DNA from: Clostridia bacterium
Lineage (GTDB): Bacteria; Bacillota; Clostridia; Oscillospirales; CAG-272
DNA: 46,874 bases
Direction of reading: 5' to 3'
NCBI GenBank assembly: GCA_017531765.1
Contig: JAFXKJ010000134.1
Coordinates: forward strand, 1 to 46,874
Below the pieces are notes generated by a model that saw only the letters and a program-made list of their open reading frames with translations, was not told the DNA's origin and did no database searches. Positions within the stretch are counted from its first letter, which is position 1. Every line of letters begins with the position of its first letter. Below are positions 18,222 to 26,076 of the stretch, one piece after another. A program made the translations under genes and the position numbers.

Positions 18222-18248
18222 CATTATACCGCAAACGGCATATTGCGG
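18222..18248 (-). promoter_or_regulatory. Promoter with palindrome between -35 and -10 for the DUF4367/LRR unit
   Basis: On the minus strand -35 TTGCCG, 17-base spacer and -10 TATAAT fall in this interval. An inverted repeat CCGCAA...TTGCGG (arms 18229-18234 and 18243-18248, 8-base gap) covers the -35 and spacer, a good place for a repressor. The sigma-like remnant begins downstream of it. Confidence 0.5.
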
Positions 18249-18495
18249 CAACAATATATCCACTCTATATATTATAACGAATCAGAAGCGCGTTTTCTTT
18301 CACTTTTTGAAAATTTTTTTATATTTTTTTTGATATGTCCGTATTTACAAAATCGCCACTCAATTTTAGCTTTTCCCCTTGTATATTTTGTGAAACTTTG
18401 ATATAATCTGTTTGAATTGAGGTTATAAAAACGCAGTGAGAGCTACCGCGTTTTGAAACACATAAGTACCCTATCCACAGAAAGGAAACTACATT
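18249..18495. other. Gene-free region upstream of GH4 copy 2
   Basis: Between the minus-strand promoter and GH4 copy 2 I find only AT-rich sequence, the promoter at 18379-18407 and the ribosome binding site (GAAAGGAA). No missing 5' part of the sigma gene is recognisable here. Confidence 0.6.
18379..18419 (+). promoter_or_regulatory. Promoter of the GH4/GH4/MBL operon
   Basis: -35 TTGTAT (18379-18384), 17-base spacer, -10 TATAAT (18402-18407). TTGAATTG follows at 18412-18419, at the same 4-base offset as in the promoter at 8951. Confidence 0.72.
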
Positions 18496-19815
18496 ATGAA
18501 AATCACATTTATGGGCGCGGGAAGCACCGTATTTGCCCGCAACGTTATCGGTGACTGTATGTGCTCCGAGGCACTTCGCGACAGTACCTTTGCTCTTTAC
18601 GACATCGACGGTCAGCGCCTTGAAGAGAGCCGCGTGATCCTCGAGGCTATGCGCCAGACCAAGGGCGGCTACGGTAAGATCGAGTGCTACCTCGGCGTAG
18701 AAAACCGTAAGGCGGCACTCAGAGGTGCCAATTTCGTTGTAAACGCAATTCAGGTTGGACTTTACGACCCCTGTACCATTATCGACTTCGAAGTTCCGAA
18801 GAAATACGGCCTCCGTCAGACCATCGGCGACACTCTCGGCATCGGCGGTATCATGAGAGGACTTCGTACCATTCACGTACTTAAGGATTTCGCCGCTGAC
18901 ATGGAAGAGGTATGCCCCGACGCGTGGTTCTTAAACTACACCAACCCCATGGCGATCCTGGCAGGCTATATGCAGAGATACACGGGCGTCAACACCGTTG
19001 GTCTTTGCCACAGTGTTCAGGGCTGCTCACAGGGACTTCTTGAACAGCTGGGCATGGAAGACAAGATTGAAGGCAGACGTGACCTTATCGCGGGAATCAA
19101 CCACATGGCTTGGCTTCTTAAGATCGAGGACAAGAACGGCGTTGACCTTTACCCCGAGATCAAGGCGAGAATTCAGGCGAAGATCGACGAGCCCGGCTTC
19201 CACAACAAGGTGCGCCTTGAGTACATCAAGAACTTCGGCTACTACGTAACAGAATCAAGCGAACACAACGCCGAATACAATATGTTCTATATCAAATCTA
19301 AGTACCCCGAGCTTATCGAAAAGTACAATATTCCCCTTGACGAGTATCCCCGCCGCTGTATCGAGCAGATCGCCGGCTGGAAGCGTGAATACGAGGATAT
19401 TCTTAAGAACGGCGTAAAGGATCACGAGAGAAGCCACGAGTACGCGTCATGGATCATGGAATCTATGGTTACGAACACCACATATCAGATCGGCGGTAAC
19501 GTACTTAACAAGAATCACCTTATCACAAACCTCCCCGCAGAAGCGTGCGTTGAGGTACCCTGCCTCGTAAACTCAAACGGTATCACACCCTGCTACGTGG
19601 GTGCTCTCCCCGTACAGTGCGCGGCAATGAACATGACAAACATCAACGTTCAGCTTCTTACCATTGAGGCAGCTCACACACTGAAGAAGGAACACATCTA
19701 TCAGGCGGCGCTTCTTGATCCTCACACGGGAAGCGAGCTTGACATCGACACTATCAAGAAGATGGTTGACGATCTCATTGACGCTCACGGAGATTACCTT
19801 CCCAAGTATAACTGA
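18496..19815 (+). CDS. Glycoside hydrolase family 4, alpha-galactosidase-like (copy 2)
   Basis: 439 residues, very close to copy 1 throughout (the first 12 residues are identical). NAD motif GAGST (7-11), NYTNPMA, C171 in GLCHSVQ, H203 in GINHMAW and ESSEHNAEYN are all retained, so the enzyme should be active. Most differences cluster in the stretch after CHSVQ (GCSQGLLEQLGMEDKIEGRRD) and in the middle (RIQAKIDEPGFHNK), where GH4 enzymes differ in substrate pocket. It has its own promoter and is followed by GH4 copy 3 and an MBL-fold hydrolase. GAAAGGAA lies upstream of ATG. Confidence 0.92.
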   Translation: MKITFMGAGSTVFARNVIGDCMCSEALRDSTFALYDIDGQRLEESRVILEAMRQTKGGYGKIECYLGVENRKAALRGANFVVNAIQVGLYDPCTIIDFEVPKKYGLRQTIGDTLGIGGIMRGLRTIHVLKDFAADMEEVCPDAWFLNYTNPMAILAGYMQRYTGVNTVGLCHSVQGCSQGLLEQLGMEDKIEGRRDLIAGINHMAWLLKIEDKNGVDLYPEIKARIQAKIDEPGFHNKVRLEYIKNFGYYVTESSEHNAEYNMFYIKSKYPELIEKYNIPLDEYPRRCIEQIAGWKREYEDILKNGVKDHERSHEYASWIMESMVTNTTYQIGGNVLNKNHLITNLPAEACVEVPCLVNSNGITPCYVGALPVQCAAMNMTNINVQLLTIEAAHTLKKEHIYQAALLDPHTGSELDIDTIKKMVDDLIDAHGDYLPKYN

Positions 19816-19831
19816 TAAGGTCTGTAAATAT

Positions 19832-19864
19832 CGGTAGGAGCACTCACACGCAGTGCTCCTACCG
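19832..19864 (+). other. Intercistronic perfect hairpin
   Basis: CGGTAGGAGCACT (19832-19844) pairs fully with AGTGCTCCTACCG (19852-19864) around loop CACACGC. No T-run follows, so it is more likely an RNA stability or processing element between the two GH4 cistrons than a terminator. Confidence 0.6.
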
Positions 19865-19884
19865 TCGTATGGAAAGGTATCACT

Positions 19885-21204
19885 ATGAAAATTACATTTA
19901 TGGGTGCGGGAAGCACCGTATTTGCAAGAAACGTCATCGGAGACTGTATGTGCGTTGAAAGTCTCCGCGACAGCGTCTTCGCCCTTTACGATATTGACGG
20001 ACAGCGGCTTGAGGAAAGCCGTGTTATTCTCGAAGCCATCCGCGCAGCTATGGGCGGATGCGGCAGGATAGAGTGCTATCTCGGCGCAGAAAACCGCAAG
20101 GCGGCACTTCGCGGCGCGTCCTTTGTCATTAACGCCATTCAGGTGGGCGGCTATAAGCCCTGCACCGTCACCGACTTTGAGATCCCGAAAAAATACGGTC
20201 TTTATCAGACCATCGGCGACACTCTTGGCATCGGCGGCATCATGCGCGCACTGCGTACCATTCCCGTAATGGAGGACTTCGCCCGCGACATGGAGGAAGT
20301 GTGCCCCGACGCGCTCTTTCTCAACTACACCAACCCCATGGCAATGCTTTCGGGATATATGCAGACTCACACAGGAGTCAACACCGTCGGTCTCTGCCAC
20401 AGCGTACAGACCTGCTCCGAGGACCTTCTTGAAGCCATCGGTATGGAGGACAAATTAGAGGGCAGGCGCGACCTCATCGCGGGAATCAACCACATGGCGT
20501 GGCTTCTGAAGATCGAGGACAAGAACGGCGTTGACCTCTACCCCGAGATCAAGAGACGTTGCCTTGAAAAGCAGAAGGATTTTACCCATCACGACAACGT
20601 CCGCTACGATTACATCAAGCATTTCGGCTACTACTGCACCGAGTCAAGCACTCACAACGCGGAATATAACTACTTTTACATCAAGTCAAAGTACCCCGAG
20701 CTTCTCACTCGTTACCGCATCAGAGTTGACGAGTACCCGAGACGGTGCGTGGCGCAGATAGAGGGCTGGAAGGCGGAGTACGAGATGTTACTTAAGGAAG
20801 GGGTAAAGAAGCACGAGAGAAGCCTCGAATACGCATCCCGAATCATGGAAGCTATGGTGGAGAATAAGCCTTATCAGATCGGCGGTAACGTGCTGAACAC
20901 GGGCTATTTCATTGAAAATCTCCCGAGAGAGGCTTGCGTCGAGGTACCTTGTCTCGTAAACGGCAACGGAGTTACTCCCACTCACGTGGGTGCGCTCCCC
21001 GTACAGCTTGCGGCAATGAACATGACCAACATAAATGTTCAGCTTCTCACCATCGAGGCGGCTCATACTCTCAAGCGTGAGCACATCTATCAGGCGGCGT
21101 TTCTTGACCCCCACACGGGAAGCGAGCTTGACATCGACACCATCAAGAAGATGGTTGACGAGCTGATCGACGCTCACGGGGATTATCTGCCAAGGTACAG
21201 ATAA
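19885..21204 (+). CDS. Glycoside hydrolase family 4, alpha-galactosidase-like (copy 3)
   Basis: 439 residues and the most diverged of the three. GAGST, NYTNPMA, GLCHSVQ (C171), GINHMAW (H203) and ESSTHNAEYN are present; the Glu-to-Thr change in SSxHNAEY and the block IQVGGYKPCTVTDFEIPKK (copies 1 and 2: IQVGLYDPCTIIDFEVPKK) touch substrate-facing segments, so a different alpha-glycoside preference is likely. GGAAAGG precedes ATG. It lies 13 bases before the MBL-fold gene, in the operon started at 18379. Confidence 0.92.
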   Translation: MKITFMGAGSTVFARNVIGDCMCVESLRDSVFALYDIDGQRLEESRVILEAIRAAMGGCGRIECYLGAENRKAALRGASFVINAIQVGGYKPCTVTDFEIPKKYGLYQTIGDTLGIGGIMRALRTIPVMEDFARDMEEVCPDALFLNYTNPMAMLSGYMQTHTGVNTVGLCHSVQTCSEDLLEAIGMEDKLEGRRDLIAGINHMAWLLKIEDKNGVDLYPEIKRRCLEKQKDFTHHDNVRYDYIKHFGYYCTESSTHNAEYNYFYIKSKYPELLTRYRIRVDEYPRRCVAQIEGWKAEYEMLLKEGVKKHERSLEYASRIMEAMVENKPYQIGGNVLNTGYFIENLPREACVEVPCLVNGNGVTPTHVGALPVQLAAMNMTNINVQLLTIEAAHTLKREHIYQAAFLDPHTGSELDIDTIKKMVDELIDAHGDYLPRYR

Positions 21205-21217
21205 AGGGGAGATAAAA

Positions 21218-21967
21218 ATGAAGATAAAATTTTACGGCTCAAGCCACGGACTGCCCGAGCGTGACCGCTTTTGCACATCCGTGCTTATAGAAGCAGGTGG
21301 AAATCACTACATGGTTGACACGGGTGCGCCTATCGCAGATATGCTAATCCGCGACGGACTGAGACCCGATGTGTTGCGTGCAATATTCATCACCCATCTT
21401 CACGGTGACCACACCTGCGGAATGCTTTCATATCTCAATCTCGCATCATGGTACTACACCGCAAGTGACCCCGAGATCTTCACCCCATCCATCTACCTTG
21501 AAGAGGCTGTAAACGCGTGGCTCAAGGTGGAGTTCCGCGAACCGAGAACGTTCCGTTTCCGTGAGATCACCGAGGGTGAGATATTCTCCGATGGCGTGAT
21601 CAGGGTCCGCGCCATTATGACACGTCATCACAATGACACAACCCCCGGTCATATTCGTCACTCTTACGGCTTTGCCATAGAGGAAGTCGCCACGGGTAAA
21701 AAGGTGCTGTTCACCGGCGACCTCAAGCCCGGAATGAGCGATATGCCCGCCGTCGTCTTTGACGAGCATTTTGACACTGTTGTTTTGGAAGGTGCTCATA
21801 CGCCTCTTCATAAGTGCATGGGTGTGCTTAAAAAATGCAAAACCGACCGCTTCATCGTCGGTCACGTATTCCCTCAGGTGGTAACGGAGGATAGCATCAA
21901 AGCGGTAAAGGGAGAACTTGATATACCTCTCACAGTGGCTTTTGACATGGCGGAATACATAATTTAA
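21218..21967 (+). CDS. Metallo-beta-lactamase-fold hydrolase (RNase Z-like superfamily)
   Basis: 249 residues. The signature H60-L-H62-G-D64-H65 lies in ITHLHGDHTCG; later metal ligands fit RHHND, FTGDLKPG (Asp) and VGHVFPQ (His). The N-terminus (MKIKFYGSSHGLPERDRFCTS) resembles RNase Z and lactonase-type MBL proteins. The long flexible arm of tRNase Z is not evident, so a small-molecule hydrolase, for example a sugar lactonase, is at least as likely as an RNase. GGGGAG precedes ATG. It ends the GH4 operon and is followed by a strong terminator. A lactonase would suit oxidised sugar intermediates; this is inference from context. Confidence 0.85.
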   Translation: MKIKFYGSSHGLPERDRFCTSVLIEAGGNHYMVDTGAPIADMLIRDGLRPDVLRAIFITHLHGDHTCGMLSYLNLASWYYTASDPEIFTPSIYLEEAVNAWLKVEFREPRTFRFREITEGEIFSDGVIRVRAIMTRHHNDTTPGHIRHSYGFAIEEVATGKKVLFTGDLKPGMSDMPAVVFDEHFDTVVLEGAHTPLHKCMGVLKKCKTDRFIVGHVFPQVVTEDSIKAVKGELDIPLTVAFDMAEYII

Positions 21968-21968
21968 G

Positions 21969-22010
21969 AAAAAAGCTGTTTTCGTCCCGGAGAACGAAAA
22001 CAGCTTTTTT
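21969..22010. terminator. Bidirectional Rho-independent terminator
   Basis: A perfect 17-base stem (21969-21985 with 21994-22010), loop CCCGGAGA, and runs of A and T on either side. It ends the GH4/MBL operon and the opposed zinc-ribbon operon. Confidence 0.93.
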
Positions 22011-22019
22011 GTTTGCTAA

Positions 22020-22628
22020 TCAATAAATGAACATATTGCGGCGCTTGCCGAAGTAAACCATATTACAAATAAGCAAAAGTACGGGAATTATAGTTAAAAG
22101 TATGTATAAAAAAGGCCAGATGAAAAGATGTCCTATATGTATCATTGGAATCGATCTGCCAAAGCGTAAAACACCCTGTTTGGCAAGTATGTAAGATGGG
22201 CTGAACAAGGTGATCGTGCTGTACAGGCTGAAAAACATCAACGGAGCTCTTTTCTTTTGCTTTGCAAGTGCATTACGGACAATAAAAGCAAAAATACCGA
22301 GTATAACATGTATTATAGTATAAACCGTATTCCATATATTTGCGAAAATGGGATAATAATACAGTCCCCCCGCAGCAATACAAAGTACGGCAGTTGCTAT
22401 GAGTCCGAATTTTGTAAGGAAACGATACCACTTCATTGACAGCGTCTGCTCATTTCCGTCACTTGCCGAAGGGGTCCAAATCTCCTGTGATTTTGACTTG
22501 CCGGTTGAAATTTTCAGCTTGCTCTGAGGCGACTTGCTATGTTGAGGCTTACTTTCAAGTACAGTTCCGCAGATCTTGCAAAGCTTTTCGTCATCGGAAT
22601 TAATTTGTCCGCATTTTTCACAAACCAT
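22020..22628 (-). CDS. Zinc-ribbon membrane protein (trio member 3)
   Basis: 202 residues from the ATG at 22628; a longer frame from 22664 is rejected because AGAGG lies 5 bases before 22628 and the zinc ribbon then starts at the N-terminus, as in its relatives. CEKCG...CKICG (two CxxC pairs) forms a small zinc ribbon, then a polar linker with QEIW, then MKWYRFL and four probable membrane helices (one each in ATAVLCIAAGGLYY, VIHVILGIFAFIV, FFSLYSTITLF and FLYILLTIIPVLLLIC), ending KRRNMFIY. It shares the layout, the MKWYxFL motif and the tail with its upstream neighbour. Function unknown; zinc ribbons of this kind usually mediate protein contacts. Confidence 0.75.
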   Translation of the reverse strand: MVCEKCGQINSDDEKLCKICGTVLESKPQHSKSPQSKLKISTGKSKSQEIWTPSASDGNEQTLSMKWYRFLTKFGLIATAVLCIAAGGLYYYPIFANIWNTVYTIIHVILGIFAFIVRNALAKQKKRAPLMFFSLYSTITLFSPSYILAKQGVLRFGRSIPMIHIGHLFIWPFLYILLTIIPVLLLICNMVYFGKRRNMFIY

Positions 22629-22663
22629 AAATACCTCTTTTATAAAATGTATTATACTATCCA

Positions 22664-22711
22664 AATCCCCCCGTTCCCGACAACCGTGACGGTTACGAAA
22701 ACGGGGGGATT
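22664..22711 (-). other. Intercistronic hairpin
   Basis: AATCCCCCCGTT (22664-22675) pairs with AACGGGGGGATT (22700-22711) as a 12-base GC-rich stem, with an inner AACCGT/ACGGTT pairing. Only TTT follows on the minus strand, so termination is doubtful. Confidence 0.5.
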
Positions 22712-22753
22712 AGCTGTAACTATGTTACCTCGTTCGCTGATTTTTGATTTTTA

Positions 22754-23617
22754 TCAATAAACGAACAGGTGACGGCGCTTGTTGAAGTAAGCGATGTTGC
22801 ATACGATCATGGCAACAGATACCAAAATACTTGCAACACTGTCGGAGAGAAAGTCAAGTTCGGTTATGGAGCTTACTGCAATGCTGTAAATGAGACTGAT
22901 CACGACATTAGCACCATACAGTCCGTAAAGCATTGAAGGACCGTTTCTCTTGAACTTAGCAAGAGCAGAACGGGTTGCAAAGCCGTAAATTCCGAGAGCT
23001 ATAAAGACGATACCTGCAAAAATATCCAGCGGTTGAAGGTCTGAGTAAATCGAGTATACCTGTTCGGAAGTAAAACCCGGCAGACCCACCATAGCACCTA
23101 ACACATCACCTATCATTTCCGCCATGTAACCCGTTAAGTACAGTATACCGCTTATAATGTTCATGATAGCACCTGCGATAACTGCAAAGTAGATTAGGAA
23201 CTTATACCACTTCATGGGAATCACGGGCGCTGTCGGATACGGCTGAGCGTAAGGATTCTGCCCTGCATAGGGATTCTGCCCTGCATAGGGATTCTGTCCC
23301 GCATAGGGGTTCTGTCCCGCATAGGGGTTCTGTCCCGCATAGGGGTTCTGTCCTGCGTTAGGGTTCTGTCCCGCATAGGTGTTCTGTCCTGCATAGGGAT
23401 TCTGTCCTGCGTTGGGGGGCATCTGAGTATAGGTGTTCTGCCCTGCACTCGGATTCTGTCCGGCATTTCCGTTATTACCCGCACTCCAGATATCCTGTGT
23501 GGAGTGCTGTGTATTGGAAGTCTTCAGATTGCTCTGCTGAACTTCAACCTTTGTTCCGCAAACCTCGCAGAATTTTGAATTATCGGGGATTTTCTGACCG
23601 CAATTTTTACAAAACAT
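22754..23617 (-). CDS. Zinc-ribbon membrane protein with AGQNPY hexapeptide repeats (trio member 2)
   Basis: 287 residues. N-terminal zinc ribbon FCKNCG...FCEVCG, a linker with QDIW, then a low-complexity segment of AGQNPY-type hexapeptides (nine in an uninterrupted 18-base period, plus earlier degenerate ones), a proline-rich join, MKWYKFL and four probable membrane helices, ending NKRRHLFVY. The repeat zone is unstructured and hydrophilic, likely a spacer between the cytoplasmic ribbon and the membrane part. Paralogue of the genes on both sides. Function unknown. Confidence 0.78.
   Translation of the reverse strand: MFCKNCGQKIPDNSKFCEVCGTKVEVQQSNLKTSNTQHSTQDIWSAGNNGNAGQNPSAGQNTYTQMPPNAGQNPYAGQNTYAGQNPNAGQNPYAGQNPYAGQNPYAGQNPYAGQNPYAGQNPYAQPYPTAPVIPMKWYKFLIYFAVIAGAIMNIISGILYLTGYMAEMIGDVLGAMVGLPGFTSEQVYSIYSDLQPLDIFAGIVFIALGIYGFATRSALAKFKRNGPSMLYGLYGANVVISLIYSIAVSSITELDFLSDSVASILVSVAMIVCNIAYFNKRRHLFVY
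23254..23415 (-). repeat. 18-base coding tandem repeat (AGQNPY)
   Basis: Nine consecutive 18-base units, each encoding AGQN plus PY, TY or PN. The six units nearest the membrane part all encode AGQNPY with only synonymous changes, so recent expansion by slippage or unequal exchange is likely. Confidence 0.85.
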
Positions 23618-23636
23618 AATCTTTCTTAAACCTTAA

Positions 23637-24221
23637 TTACTTAACGAACTTGTGAGCGTTCTGCTTGAAGAAGAGGTAATTGTACACGCCAACGCCTGCA
23701 TAAATGAGTGAGGTGATGAGGAATGCCCAAAGCATGAAGCTCCAGCCTACGTCATCAAACATAGGACCTGCGAGGAAGCAGTATGTAAAGCCGAATACCG
23801 CAGCCGCAATGTTGAGACCGTGAAGCTTTACAACAGCGCTCTTCTTGTACTTGAGAAGCTCGAAACGAACGTAGACACCATAGCCTGCAAGAGCAATAGC
23901 TACGAGGCCGTAGAGGATGTCAAGGTTCTGGATTGTAGCAAAATACTCATAGATGTACGAAGATGCGCTTTCGCCTTCAACGACCCAAGTGGTTCCGCAG
24001 AAGAGAAGTATTCCTGCTACGAAGTACCAGAGAGAGCCTACGAAGATCGCGATGTTGGTGAGGATCTTAAACCAGTCAAAGGTAAAAGATGCTGTGGTTG
24101 TGCCGGGATTTACCGGTCTGTTCATGGGTGCGCCCTGCTGACCTGCTCCGGTAGGTGTACCGCAAGCGTCACAGAACTTGATGGTGTCGGGAAGCTGTTT
24201 TCCGCATTTTTTGCAAAACAT
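23637..24221 (-). CDS. Zinc-ribbon membrane protein (trio member 1)
   Basis: 194 residues. FCKKCGKQLPDTIKFCDACG zinc ribbon at the N-terminus, a short Gly/Pro linker, FDWFKIL in place of MKWYKFL, and four probable membrane helices, ending KQNAHKFVK. The tail differs from the KRR-FVY ending of the other two. Start ATG at 24221 follows AAAAAGGAG. It lies 52 bases downstream of the GH63-like gene with no terminator between, so transcription may run in from the promoter at 25817-25845. Function unknown. Confidence 0.75.
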   Translation of the reverse strand: MFCKKCGKQLPDTIKFCDACGTPTGAGQQGAPMNRPVNPGTTTASFTFDWFKILTNIAIFVGSLWYFVAGILLFCGTTWVVEGESASSYIYEYFATIQNLDILYGLVAIALAGYGVYVRFELLKYKKSAVVKLHGLNIAAAVFGFTYCFLAGPMFDDVGWSFMLWAFLITSLIYAGVGVYNYLFFKQNAHKFVK

Positions 24222-24273
24222 AATTTTTTCTCCTTTTTATATATATAAAATTTTTGCAAGCTGAGTAAAAAGT

Positions 24274-25776
24274 TTATAAAATCAGGCGTTCACCGTTCCA
24301 GATCACTTCAACCTCAACGGGAACGGGAGATCTTACTGTTATAACGGGGCGTTCGTCCTCTGACGCTCTCGCCTCGCACATAAGGTCGACGGTGAAGTCG
24401 CCCATGGGGTAATTTTCGATTCCGTGGCGCTCGATACAGCCCACACGCCAGGTGATCCGTCTGTCCTTTGCGTTGCTCTTAATGCCGAACACGTACTCGA
24501 AAAGGACTGCAACGGGAGCAATACCGCCCCAGCCCACGAAGTCGGGCTTACCGCTGTTATTATATGGAAGCTCGGGGGAGTAGTATTCGTAGACCGTGCC
24601 CTTCTTTTCGAACACCTTGACGGCGTAATCGTGATAAGCCACAGCCATCTCCCGCGCTACGTCGTAGTAGCCGTACTTTTCAAGGCCTCTCAGTATCATG
24701 TAGTTTGCGGGAGCCCAAACTCCGCCGCACCAATAACCGAAGAGAGCCTGATACCATGGATGATCCATTGACAGCGCGGGCACCTTGTTGGGGCGCCAGA
24801 ACTCATTCTCGTTTGTAAGATGCTCCGTCACCATGCGGCGCGCCCTGTCCTCGGTAGCAATACCCGAGATCATGGTCCAGAAGGGAGCAACCGTCTTTAC
24901 TCTGCTGAGAGTACCGTCGCGGAGCTTATCGTAGTAGAAACCCGTCTCCTCGTCCCACATCTTTTCGTTGATAAGGCGGTAGAGGCTATCCTTTTCAGCC
25001 TTCAGGAAGTCCGTTTCCCCGTCTCTGCCAAGCACCTCGCCCATTTTTATGATAACGTCAGCGCTGAGATACTGCTGAGCGCAGGTGTCGATCCAGCTCA
25101 TGAAGCTGTGGTGGCTTTCCTCGTCGTATCCGGGCTGTGTACGGGGGAGATTATCCATTCCGCAGGCGTTTCCGCAGCTCCAGTAGGTGCCGTCCTGCCA
25201 CGTGCGGTTGTCCATCAGCCACTTGTGATAGGCGATCAGCGGATCGAATACCTTTGAGAGGCGGTCCATGTCACCCGTCTGAGTGTAATACTCCCATTCA
25301 GCCCACGGAAGCACATTGGGTCCCGTGGAGCACGGGTCGTCACGCGACCAGTTGTCAAGAGCATCCGTCTCAAGCATCTCACGGCAGATAAATCCGTCGC
25401 GGTGCTGTCGGGAGTAAAAGTTGTCAAGTGTCTTCTGAAAATCGAACACTCTTGAGGCATAGCGGGCAAACATCATGATAAACGCAGAGTCCCACATGAA
25501 GAGAAATCCGTTGAAAGCTGTATCAATAAAGCTTGAAACGAACTTTGCCTCTTTTTTCGGCAGTCTAAGATTGCTAAAGGCTATCTCCCAAACCTTGCCA
25601 TAGCACTTTAGTGCGCTGTCGTGTCCGTCCCACACGGGTCGGGGAAGAAGGTCCTTTATATCTTCATAAAGAGGAAGCGGCTCCGTGTCGGGCTCCTTCG
25701 TCAGAAATACATTTTTTTCGACGTGAGGATTAACTGTGTAACAGTGATTACCGTTTATTTCAAAAAGCTTTACCAT
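24274..25776 (-). CDS. GH63-like (alpha/alpha)6-barrel glycosidase (MGH1-type)
   Basis: 500 residues from the ATG at 25776; the frame extends to 25845 but that would start inside the promoter, while AAGGAG stands just before 25776. Motifs of trehalase/GH63/mannosylglycerate-hydrolase-type barrels are present: MWDSAFIMMFARYAS (about 94-108), QHRDGFICRE, WAEWEYY, CGMDNLPR (about 205-212), DHPWYQALFGYWCGGVWAPANYM (in two parts) and FVGWGGIAP. These enzymes are inverting glucosidases or mannosidases on short oligosaccharides or compatible solutes. No signal peptide, so cytosolic. It has its own promoter with consensus -35. Substrate unproven. Confidence 0.82.
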   Translation of the reverse strand: MVKLFEINGNHCYTVNPHVEKNVFLTKEPDTEPLPLYEDIKDLLPRPVWDGHDSALKCYGKVWEIAFSNLRLPKKEAKFVSSFIDTAFNGFLFMWDSAFIMMFARYASRVFDFQKTLDNFYSRQHRDGFICREMLETDALDNWSRDDPCSTGPNVLPWAEWEYYTQTGDMDRLSKVFDPLIAYHKWLMDNRTWQDGTYWSCGNACGMDNLPRTQPGYDEESHHSFMSWIDTCAQQYLSADVIIKMGEVLGRDGETDFLKAEKDSLYRLINEKMWDEETGFYYDKLRDGTLSRVKTVAPFWTMISGIATEDRARRMVTEHLTNENEFWRPNKVPALSMDHPWYQALFGYWCGGVWAPANYMILRGLEKYGYYDVAREMAVAYHDYAVKVFEKKGTVYEYYSPELPYNNSGKPDFVGWGGIAPVAVLFEYVFGIKSNAKDRRITWRVGCIERHGIENYPMGDFTVDLMCEARASEDERPVITVRSPVPVEVEVIWNGERLIL

Positions 25777-25816
25777 CGTTAGCTCCTTCACGAAAATATA
25801 TTTATTTGCTATGATA

Positions 25817-25845
25817 CTTATACCATATTCCGACTCATTTGTCAA
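25817..25845 (-). promoter_or_regulatory. Promoter of the GH63-like gene
   Basis: Minus strand: -35 TTGACA (25840-25845), 17-base spacer, -10 TATAAG (25817-25822). Confidence 0.72.
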
Positions 25846-25970
25846 GAATAATCACAGTTTTTATCTGACAAGACAGAATATACTGTTGTTTTTGCCGTGA
25901 ATTTCCGCAGGTAAAGTCGGGAGATATTCACCGATGCCCCGATATTTCCGATTGAGGGGAGCTTACGTAG

Positions 25971-26006
25971 AGCCATACCGTACGGTTTGTAACCTACGCG
26001 GCGGGA
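25971..26006 (+). repeat. Dispersed intergenic repeat B, copy 1
   Basis: GCCATACCGTACGGTTTG continues TAACCTACGCGGCGGGA. Copies with the core CGnnCGnnTTGTAACC occur at 35961-35995 and, inverted, in 44012-44140. Confidence 0.6.
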
Positions 26007-26076
26007 GGACCAAGGCCCTCCCCTGCCTTTTGCGGTAAACCTGCGTCGATTTATCGACAAATGTCCGCTTTACAAG

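Noticed and set aside
23254-23415. Possible CRISPR array
   Set aside because: The regular 18-base period has no spacers and is in frame within a membrane protein gene.
24222-24273. Separate promoter for the zinc-ribbon genes
   Set aside because: A TTTACT/TATATA pair exists but its start would fall almost on the ribosome binding site; read-through from 25817-25845 fits better.
25842-26060. 72-codon minus-strand frame
   Set aside because: It runs across repeat B, a palindrome and the promoter of the GH63-like gene, with no ribosome binding site.
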